A DNA stretch of 64,000 nucleotides from JAKIVR01 sp035933635 (GTDB lineage: Archaea > Thermoplasmatota > Thermoplasmata > Lutacidiplasmatales > UBA184). Within the stretch, counting starts at the first letter, position 1. Every line of letters begins with the position of its first letter. This document shows positions 35,106-41,053 of this stretch, in pieces. A model generated the notes under the pieces. The model ran no database searches and was not told the origin of the DNA. It was given only the letters and a program-made list of their open reading frames with translations. The DNA is taken from contig DASYYY010000038.1 of assembly GCA_035933635.1 (NCBI GenBank), positions 1 through 64,000 of the forward strand, written 5' to 3'. The translations under genes and the position numbers were made by a program.

Positions 35106-35280
35106 AGTGTTCCCCCTATAGCAGCGCGAACAATGGAAGTTCACGAGCAGCGACATCGTCGACTTGACGAGCCGCACGAGTCGGTGACGGATCTCCCGCC
35201 AGAAGTCGGGGAAACCACGCCGACTCGGTCTGGCTGCTGAAGGCATCAATCTGAGCGATAAGCGCGTGCTGCCCTCGCAT

Positions 35281-35376
35281 CGAGGTTTATGAGTGACGGA
35301 AAGTTCTCGCTTCCAATCTCCTCGGGGGACGGGCCCGACACTAGTGCCTGTCGAGGGGTGGGAGAAGACGAAGATC
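35281..35376 (+). promoter_or_regulatory. Promoter and long leader of tyrosine-rich gene 2
   Basis: CGAGG followed by TATA box TTTATGAG (35286-35293), 91 nt from TATA start to ATG. The leader holds inverted repeat CCTCG/CGAGG (35320-35324 and 35352-35356) enclosing the palindrome CACTAGTG, then GGGGTGGGAG before the ATG. No ATTGCGTA box was seen upstream, unlike genes 1 and 4. Confidence 0.55.
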
Positions 35377-36363
35377 ATGGAGACGAATGGTTCGAACGCG
35401 AATCGATGGTCGAGCTATAGGTCGGGCCGGCGTTTGTCGTTGGTCACGGGCGCCACGCTCAGCGTCGTTGCGCTCATGATGATGATCGCACCGACTGCGT
35501 TGGGCGCAACGTTCCATGCGCCCTATACGGGCCTCGTGACCGCCAACGATTATGCGTCCCACTACGGGTGCGCTTCCGAACGGGGGACCCTCGGCTTCGC
35601 CCTGGCGACCGGCATCTCCTCGGGGAGCGCATCGGCGAGCGCGAAGAGTTGCCCCAAGGTCTTGGGTCAGACCGGTGCGTACAGCAACGCCAACAACGAG
35701 CCCAGCATTGACGCCTCGGTCAAAGTCAAGCTCCCGACGGGGGTTCACCACGTAGCAGTGAACTGGGCGATCAACGCCGCGATCAAAGGTTCGGAGGCGT
35801 TCGGAGCCTGCCCGCCGCCGACGCACTTCAAGGACACTTACACCTACCACTACGGGAGCTACTACTCCTGGGACAACAGCACCGGGGCGAGCGGTTACTG
35901 CTCGGCCGAGACGTCGGTCTACGGCGACCTGTATGCGTACCTGCAGGATGTGACCACCGGGCAGACCTACAATGGCACCTACCACAGCATTGCGGACTCC
36001 TACATGGAGTCGTACAACGATTCCTACTGGGAGTGCACCAACGACACGATCTGGAACGGTACCGCCTACAGCTACTCGCACGGCTGCTACGGCTACAATT
36101 CGACGCTGAAGACCTACGCCTACCTCAACGGGGTGTACTACAGCAGCTGGACCGGCGCGACGATCTTTAACAACACGACCTCGAGCGTGTTCACGATGTA
36201 TTCGAACCAGACCTTTGTCGGGACCCACCACTACATCCTGTTCTTCGAGATCTACATCGAGGCGTACGCGTTCACCGAACGTTGGCATGCGCTGGTGAGT
36301 TCGTCGTTCAACATCGCGGGGGCCGGAAACGGCGCGAGCCTGGTCAAGATCGTGGTGACCTAG
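35377..36363 (+). CDS. Secreted tyrosine-rich six-cysteine protein 2
   Basis: A 328-residue paralogue. Signal peptide: basic start (SSYRSGRRL), hydrophobic LSVVALMMMIAPTALGA, then mature ATFHAPYTG. Cysteines at 65, 92, 145, 175, 220 and 237 match genes 3 and 4. The centre repeats short aromatic motifs (TYTYHYGSYYSWDNSTGASGYC, split here by sense, and SYMESYNDSYWEC). Sequons NST, NGT, NNT and NQT are frequent. The C-terminal third (FVGTHHYILFFEIYIEA) is beta-prone, and the protein ends GASLVKIVVT. No membrane anchor after the signal. The ATG at 35377 is set by the signal peptide and a GGGGTGGGAGAAG ribosome site; the frame is open from 35293. Function unknown. Confidence 0.85.
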   Translation: METNGSNANRWSSYRSGRRLSLVTGATLSVVALMMMIAPTALGATFHAPYTGLVTANDYASHYGCASERGTLGFALATGISSGSASASAKSCPKVLGQTGAYSNANNEPSIDASVKVKLPTGVHHVAVNWAINAAIKGSEAFGACPPPTHFKDTYTYHYGSYYSWDNSTGASGYCSAETSVYGDLYAYLQDVTTGQTYNGTYHSIADSYMESYNDSYWECTNDTIWNGTAYSYSHGCYGYNSTLKTYAYLNGVYYSSWTGATIFNNTTSSVFTMYSNQTFVGTHHYILFFEIYIEAYAFTERWHALVSSSFNIAGAGNGASLVKIVVT

Positions 36364-36371
36364 TTCAGTCG

Positions 36372-36434
36372 GCGTGCTCCAGGCACGCGAGCCCGCGGTC
36401 CCACCGAGTCAACCCCTTTTTCACCGTTCTTCCG
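36372..36434 (+). terminator. Terminator of tyrosine-rich gene 2
   Basis: Inverted repeat GCGTGC/GCACGC (36372-36377 and 36383-36388) and, further on, the pyrimidine run AACCCCTTTTTCACCGTTCTTCC, the same AACCCCTT signature that follows genes 3 and 4. Bases 36435-36600 hold nothing recognisable. Confidence 0.55.
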
Positions 36435-36600
36435 ATGGATCGGCGGCGAACGAGCCTACCGACAGGGCTAGACCCGGCCCGGCTTCTGGCCCCGGCAGCA
36501 GCCGTGGGTCCTTCGCGCCGCGCGGGTGGGACCCCACCGCGGTCGTCTGCCCGCTCGGGGTTTCGCGGCTCTCCGCACCGGCTCGTCCCGGTCGGCCGGT

Positions 36601-36615
36601 GTAATCTTGGATTAC
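36601..36615. promoter_or_regulatory. Palindrome abutting the gene 3 promoter
   Basis: Perfect inverted repeat GTAATC-TTG-GATTAC ending just before the CGAGG element of the gene 3 promoter. Its position at the factor B recognition site suits a repressor or activator site. It was not seen in front of the other three paralogues. Confidence 0.55.
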
Positions 36616-36713
36616 CGAGGTTTAAGAAGGGGTTCCCGGGTCAATCGCTGAACTTTCCTCGAGGAAGATCCCCGGGAACGGGGTCTCCAGAGGAATGGGG
36701 GAACACGAAAGCG
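36616..36713 (+). promoter_or_regulatory. Promoter and structured leader of tyrosine-rich gene 3
   Basis: CGAGG and TATA box TTTAAGAA (36621-36628), 93 nt from TATA start to ATG. A 9-bp perfect inverted repeat GTTCCCGGG/CCCGGGAAC (36632-36640 and 36671-36679) spans the predicted transcript start and encloses the 12-bp palindrome TTCCTCGAGGAA (36655-36666), which lies inside the leader. GAATGGGGGAA precedes the ATG. Confidence 0.6.
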
Positions 36714-37697
36714 ATGGAAGCGAAGGGATCGAGACTGGGACGAACGTTCGGCTATCGGTCGGGACGGCTGTGGTCCCTCATGACCGGCGGCACCGTGGGC
36801 GCGATCGCGCTCATCATGGTCCTCGCTCCCAGTGCTCTGGGCGCGACCTTCCATGCGCCGTACACCGGAGTGGTCGTCAAGGGCGACTACAACTCGGTGT
36901 TCGGATGTGCCAAGGGTCACGGCAGCATGGCCTTCTCGTTGAGCACCGGTAACGCGACGGCGAGCGGCAGCGCGACGGCGAAGACCTGCGCCAAGTCGAT
37001 CGGATTGATCGGCAAGGACAGCAGCGCCTACAACGAGCCGAATATCGAGGCGGCGGTCAACGTCCACCTCCCGAGCGGTGCCCACAAGGTGAGCGCGAAC
37101 TGGGCGGTCAATCTGGCGGAGAAGGGCTCGGAGCTCTTCGGCGCCTGCCCGGCCCCGATCCCGTTCAAGGACACCTACACGTACCACTACGGAGTCTACT
37201 ACTACTGGGACAACTCCACGGGGGCGAGCGTCTACTGCGCCGCGGATGCTGCGATCTACGGTGAGATCTACGGATACCTGTTGGACGCCCCCACCGGCCA
37301 GCAGTACAACTACAGCTACCACACCTTCGACTCGTACATGGACACCTACAACGACTCGTACTGGGACTGCTACAACGACACCTACTGGAACGGCACCGGG
37401 TACCACTACTCGACCGGTTGCTACGGCAGTAACGGCACGGTCCACACCTACGCGTACCTGGGCGGCGTCTACTACAGCGCCTGGAGCGGGCCGACCAGCT
37501 TCAGCAACACCACCTCGGCCGCGTTCTCCATGTACGCGAACCAGACCTTCATCGGGACCCACCACTACGCGTGGGTCTTCGAGATCTACTTCGAGGCGAG
37601 CGCCTACCTGGAGACGTGGCACGGGACCTCGAGCGCGTCCTACAACATGGCCACGCTCGGGAACGGAGCGCACCTCGTCAAGATCACGGTGGTCTAA
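36714..37697 (+). CDS. Secreted tyrosine-rich six-cysteine protein 3
   Basis: A 327-residue paralogue closest to gene 4. Signal peptide: FGYRSGRLWSLMTGG then VGAIALIMVLAPSALGA; mature start ATFHAPYTGVVVKGDY. Six cysteines in the family order GC, TC, AC, YC, DC, GC. The central Tyr-rich stretch (YHYGVYYYWDNSTGASVYC) and the SYMDTYNDSYWDCYND block are conserved with genes 2 and 4. Sequons throughout; no anchor or charged tail. ATG 36714 begins a normal signal peptide and follows GGGGGAACACG; the open frame upstream (from 36282) overlaps gene 2 and is not coding. Function unknown; probably an extracellular matrix, sheath or fibre protein. Confidence 0.85.
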   Translation: MEAKGSRLGRTFGYRSGRLWSLMTGGTVGAIALIMVLAPSALGATFHAPYTGVVVKGDYNSVFGCAKGHGSMAFSLSTGNATASGSATAKTCAKSIGLIGKDSSAYNEPNIEAAVNVHLPSGAHKVSANWAVNLAEKGSELFGACPAPIPFKDTYTYHYGVYYYWDNSTGASVYCAADAAIYGEIYGYLLDAPTGQQYNYSYHTFDSYMDTYNDSYWDCYNDTYWNGTGYHYSTGCYGSNGTVHTYAYLGGVYYSAWSGPTSFSNTTSAAFSMYANQTFIGTHHYAWVFEIYFEASAYLETWHGTSSASYNMATLGNGAHLVKITVV

Positions 37698-37719
37698 CGA
37701 AGGGCCGACCGGACGTCTG

Positions 37720-37765
37720 CGCGATCACCGGGTCGCGTGCCGACCAACCCCTTCCTCCCTTTTAC
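37720..37765 (+). terminator. Terminator of tyrosine-rich gene 3
   Basis: Inverted repeat CGCGA/TCGCG (37720-37724 and 37733-37737) followed by AACCCCTTCCTCCCTTTTAC. The bases from 37766 to about 38000 show no gene. Confidence 0.55.
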
Positions 37766-38002
37766 CCGACCGCGGAGAGTTCGGGCGCCAACGGGCCCCC
37801 GACCGGTCGGGAGCAACCCCCACGAGTCCGGGCCCGACCCGCTCCCGATGCGAGGGTCGGCAAACTGTCGAAGTGCGCTCATCGCGGGAGGAAAGGTGCA
37901 GGAGGAGGGGCGGTCCACGGGTGCCTCCGGGCGAGCCCACACCAAAGCCCGAGGGAAATATGCGCACGGACACGGTATAGTGCGCACCTATGCCCTACGA
38001 GA

Positions 38003-38010
38003 ATTGCGTA
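38003..38010 (+). promoter_or_regulatory. Distal ATTGCGTA box of tyrosine-rich gene 4
   Basis: A second copy of ATTGCGTA, 43 nt upstream of the proximal copy at 38046, in an AT-rich stretch. Confidence 0.45.
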
Positions 38011-38045
38011 GATAACGCAGAGGCCCCCCCGTTGAGTCCCGTTTT

Positions 38046-38053
38046 ATTGCGTA
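38046..38053 (+). promoter_or_regulatory. Proximal ATTGCGTA box of tyrosine-rich gene 4
   Basis: ATTGCGTA begins exactly 50 nt before the TATAAGTA TATA box at 38096, the same spacing as in gene 1. Shared flanking bases (ATTGCGTAT, AATTT, GTCGAGGT) suggest a common regulator for genes 1 and 4. Confidence 0.55.
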
Positions 38054-38090
38054 TGAATGACAATTTCATGTTACCTTTTTGGAGTTTGGT

Positions 38091-38185
38091 CGAGGTATAA
38101 GTAGGGGCACCTCGTCGCAGGCTCCGTCGCTCCCTGCGATGCCTCTAACGACGAGGAGTGCGGGGAGCGGGGGAAACCAACAAAG
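38091..38185 (+). promoter_or_regulatory. Promoter and structured leader of tyrosine-rich gene 4
   Basis: CGAGG then TATA box TATAAGTA (38096-38103), 90 nt from TATA start to ATG. An 8-bp perfect inverted repeat CCTCGTCG/CGACGAGG (38110-38117 and 38149-38156) spans the predicted transcript start and contains CGCAGG/CCTGCG (38116-38121 and 38133-38138). GGGAGCGGGGGAAACC precedes the ATG. Confidence 0.6.
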
Positions 38186-39172
38186 ATGGGAGAGAACTCA
38201 AAGCGACTGGGACGAAAAATCGGCTATCGGCCGAGCCGGCTGTTGTCGATCGCGAGCGGCGGCGCCCTGGGCGCTGTGGCGCTCATGATGATGGTCGCAC
38301 CAAGCGCGTTCGGAATGGTGACCTACCACGCGCCCTACACTGGCGTGGTCGTCAAGGGCGCCTACTCCTCGCAGTATGGATGCGCGACTCAGCATGGTAG
38401 CATGACCTTCTCGCTGGGGACCGGAGCCGCCTCGGGCAGTGCCGCCGCGACGGCGAAGACCTGCGCGAAGACGGTCGGATTCGTAGGGAAGTCCAGCGAC
38501 GGCTACAACGAGCCCCAGATCGAGGCGGCGGTCAACGTCCACCTCCCGAGCGGGGCCCACCATGTGGCGGCCAACTGGGCGATGAACGCTGCGGCGAAGG
38601 GTTCCGAATCCTTCGGCGCGTGCCCGGCCCCTGTGCCCTTCAAGGACACCTACACCTCCCACTACGGGAGCTACTACTACTGGGACAACTACACTGGTGC
38701 GAGCATCTACTGCTCGGCGGACGCGTCGATCTACGGTGAGATCTACGGCTATCTGATGGACGTCTCTACCGGCCAGGAGTACAACTACAGCTACCACTCC
38801 TTCGACTCGTACATGGACTCGTACAACGACTCGTACTGGGAGTGCTACAACTACACGACCTACAACGGCACCGGCTACACCTACACGCACGGCTGCTACG
38901 GGTACAACTCCACGCTCCACACCTACGCCTACCTCAACGGAGTGTACTACAGCACCTGGACCGGCCCGACCAACTTCAACAACACCACCTCGGCCACCTT
39001 CTTGATGTTCGCGAACCAGACGTTCATCGGGACCCACCACTACGCGTGGGTCTTCGAGATCTACGTCGAGGCGGCCGCGAGCGTTGAGTCCTGGCACGCG
39101 CTGGCGAGTGCGTCGTTCAACATGGCGACCGGCGGGAACGGCGCGGACTTGGTCAAGATCGTAGTGACCTAG
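38186..39172 (+). CDS. Secreted tyrosine-rich six-cysteine protein 4
   Basis: A 328-residue paralogue. Signal peptide: basic GRKIGYRPSRL, hydrophobic GALGAVALMMMVAPSAFG; mature start VTYHAPYTGVVVKG. Cysteines 66, 93, 146, 176, 220 and 237. Residues 155-255 are strongly Tyr-rich (YGSYYYWDNYTG, SYHSFDSYMDSYNDSYWECYNYTTY). Sequons include N168, N222, N227, N241, N265, N266 and N277. The last third (IGTHHYAWVFEIYVEA...LVKIVVT) is conserved across genes 2-4 and probably the structural core. No anchor; likely released or self-assembled outside the cell. Function unknown; no sequence feature points to catalysis. Confidence 0.85.
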   Translation: MGENSKRLGRKIGYRPSRLLSIASGGALGAVALMMMVAPSAFGMVTYHAPYTGVVVKGAYSSQYGCATQHGSMTFSLGTGAASGSAAATAKTCAKTVGFVGKSSDGYNEPQIEAAVNVHLPSGAHHVAANWAMNAAAKGSESFGACPAPVPFKDTYTSHYGSYYYWDNYTGASIYCSADASIYGEIYGYLMDVSTGQEYNYSYHSFDSYMDSYNDSYWECYNYTTYNGTGYTYTHGCYGYNSTLHTYAYLNGVYYSTWTGPTNFNNTTSATFLMFANQTFIGTHHYAWVFEIYVEAAASVESWHALASASFNMATGGNGADLVKIVVT

Positions 39173-39254
39173 ATCGGGCCAAGCGGTCGACGCAGGCGGC
39201 CTCCGGGTCGTCCCCCGATGCGAACCCCTTCCTTCCTTTTCTCCGCCCTTCACC
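39173..39254 (+). terminator. Terminator of tyrosine-rich gene 4
   Basis: ATCGGG right after the stop pairs with CCCGAT at 39214-39219, followed by GAACCCCTTCCTTCCTTTTCTCC. The AACCCCTTCCT(T/C)CC signature is nearly the same as after gene 3. Confidence 0.55.
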
Positions 39255-39597
39255 AGGAGAAGCGGGCCACCAGTCGGCCCAATGGCGGCCACCCTCGGAG
39301 AGTCGATGCACCCTCCGGGGACGGTACTCGGGGGATACCAGCCGGGGCTCGGTCAACCCATATCGTGCACGGAATGCGATCGGTGGACAGGCGTTTCGAC
39401 CTGCACCGTCGCTTGCTGACCGAATCGGGCTTGGCCCCCTACCGCGCCGAGCGGAGTGTCTTCGCAGCGGGCAAGGCCAGACGTCCGCCTGAACGCACCC
39501 GGACGAGGCCTCACGCCGTCGTCGCCCGGCCAGACCGAGGGACGCCTGGCGCAATCGCCCGAACCCTCGGGTCCGAGTGGCGGTTGTAACGACCGGT
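39255..39597. other. Intergenic region, nothing recognised
   Basis: About 340 bases between the array and the convergent surface-protein gene. A 123-codon top-strand frame starting inside the terminator is Arg/Pro-rich and has no promoter at the right distance; no RNA gene was seen. Confidence 0.45.
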
Positions 39598-40530
39598 CTA
39601 GACTCGGCGGGATGGGTCCGAGCTGCGCTGACTTCGAGGGCCGGAGCTTGAGCCCTGACCCTTGCGCCGCTTCGGCGGCTCTTCGACCGCCTCGGTAGTC
39701 GCGGGGGGCGACCGCCGTCGCCAGTACAGGGCGGCCCCTACGGCTGCCGCCGCGGCCACGAGCGCGATCGCCGCGATCACAGGGAGCGTGAAGAATCCGG
39801 GTGAGGAGGGCGGGGCGAGCGAGATGTTCACCCAGGTCGGAGCTCCGCCCAAGACGATCTCCTGGTCATAGAACGGAACGTATCCACCCAAAGTTGCGTT
39901 GATGTAGTAGTAGCCGGGCTTCTCGGACTGATTGTAGGCCCCCGTGTTCGAGACGTGGACCGGGACGCCGTTGATGGTGACGGCAGCGTCCTGGGGGGAG
40001 ACCGTTCCCGTGATCCAGCCGTCCTCGAGTACGAGGGTGAAGTTCTCCCAGATGGTCTGCCCGGGCTGGGCGTTGAACATCCGTTGCTGCGGCCGGTAAT
40101 TGATCGCATTTGCCTGGATGAGGTGCGGACCGGGTTGCACCTGACTCGAAAAAGACCCGGCGCCGCTGGGATGGAGGAACTGGCCATCCAACTGTACGTT
40201 GGCGCTCGATGGGCTCACCACGCCCTCGACGGTGGCGTTCAGACCACCGGGTCCTCCCGCCGACGGTGACACCGTAGCGACCGGCCACTCCTGTGCCCAA
40301 ACGCCACCCCCGGCGGTGCCGGTGGAGAGCGGGACGATGCGCCCCAACGTCGGCGTCTGCGCGAGGGCATGGGTGCCGCCAGCGACGAGTGCGGACGCTC
40401 CGAGGACGACCACGATCGCCAAGACGAGCAGGGGAGTCCGCCGTGAGCCGCGGGAGCTAGACGGTCCCCCATCGACCCGGCCGAACGGGGCCCGGCGAGG
40501 GGATTCGGGCGTTCGCGTCCCTCGCGCCAC
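39598..40530 (-). CDS. Membrane-anchored surface protein with PEGA/CarboxypepD-like domain
   Basis: A 310-residue protein. A basic N-terminus and membrane segment (TPLLVLAIVVVLGASALVAGG) are followed by an extracytoplasmic part with two beta-sandwich units (ATVEGVVSPSSANVQLDGQFL and ITGTVSPQDAAVTINGVPVHV), which have the look of PEGA or carboxypeptidase-regulatory folds. A C-terminal helix (FFTLPVIAAIALVAAAAAVGAALYW) then leads to a basic/Ser-rich cytosolic tail. Sequons NAT, NFT, NQS and NIS are present. GTG start at 40530 with TTATAAT at 40554-40560, about 27 nt upstream. Ligand and partner unknown; it converges with the tyrosine-rich array. Confidence 0.75.
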   Translation of the reverse strand: MARGTRTPESPRRAPFGRVDGGPSSSRGSRRTPLLVLAIVVVLGASALVAGGTHALAQTPTLGRIVPLSTGTAGGGVWAQEWPVATVSPSAGGPGGLNATVEGVVSPSSANVQLDGQFLHPSGAGSFSSQVQPGPHLIQANAINYRPQQRMFNAQPGQTIWENFTLVLEDGWITGTVSPQDAAVTINGVPVHVSNTGAYNQSEKPGYYYINATLGGYVPFYDQEIVLGGAPTWVNISLAPPSSPGFFTLPVIAAIALVAAAAAVGAALYWRRRSPPATTEAVEEPPKRRKGQGSSSGPRSQRSSDPSRRV

Positions 40531-40553
40531 GATGGGCGGCCCTGCCGCACGCC

Positions 40554-40560
40554 ATTATAA
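40554..40560 (-). promoter_or_regulatory. TATA box of the PEGA-like protein gene
   Basis: TTATAAT on the bottom strand about 27 nt before the GTG start; leaderless layout. Confidence 0.6.
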
Positions 40561-41053
40561 GGGACCCGTCCCGATCGGGGTTGGACGAGCCCGGCGAGCG
40601 CCATCCCGCTACGGCTTCGTTCCGGGGAGTCGGGGGTGCGGTCGCGTGCTCTGCCAGTAGTTCCCTAACGACCCTCCGCCCCCCTTTCGTCTCCCGGACG
40701 GGGAAAGTCTAGACGTCTCGATCGCGGCCCAGAATTCATCCGTGTCGGACGCCGCGGGGTGGGTAGCTGCGCGAGGCAACGCCCCAAGCGATCGGGCGTG
40801 GCCAACTGAACCGCCCACGATGACGGGGGACGTTTCCTCCCCCGGCAGTGCGGCGCAGCGTGGGAACAAGGGCGGCGCACTCGACGCGGGTCAGTTCCGG
40901 GCAAGCTGCCCTCGCTGAGGGCACTCGGCCAGTTTCGGCGCAGCGGATTCCGCCGGATTGCGGGGCGAGTGCGTTGCCCACGGGCTCAGGGCGAAGCTAC
41001 CGACCGAAAGGTTTAGTGTCGGCGCCCGTCCGGCTCGCGACGTCGAGGTCACT
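40561..41053. other. Hairpin-rich intergenic region and thrS promoter
   Basis: No coding frame is convincing. Two perfect short hairpins are visible: GGGGGA/TCCCCC (40825-40830 and 40838-40843) and GCCCTC/GAGGGC (40908-40922). TTTAGTG at 41012-41018, preceded by GAAAGG, is the probable thrS TATA box. A non-coding RNA is possible here, but none of the archaeal RNAs I know could be matched. Confidence 0.4.

Larger units (their letters stand above)
34030..39172 (+). repeat. Tandem array of four paralogous tyrosine-rich protein genes
   Basis: Four same-strand genes start at 34030, 35377, 36714 and 38186, spaced 1.34-1.47 kb, each with its own promoter and terminator. Genes 2-4 are close relatives (328, 327 and 328 aa, colinear motifs and cysteines); gene 1 (334 aa) is a more distant member. 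The array evidently arose by successive tandem duplication. Confidence 0.85.

Noticed and set aside
39218..39589. 123-codon top-strand frame after the tyrosine-rich array
   Set aside because: It starts inside the gene 4 terminator, is Arg/Pro-rich and has no promoter at leaderless spacing.
40825..40843. GGGGGAGGAAAC-type motif (bottom strand) resembling the 5' conserved region of RNase P RNA
   Set aside because: The matching 3' conserved strand and the rest of the RNase P core could not be found nearby; it is better explained as a short GGGGGA/TCCCCC hairpin.
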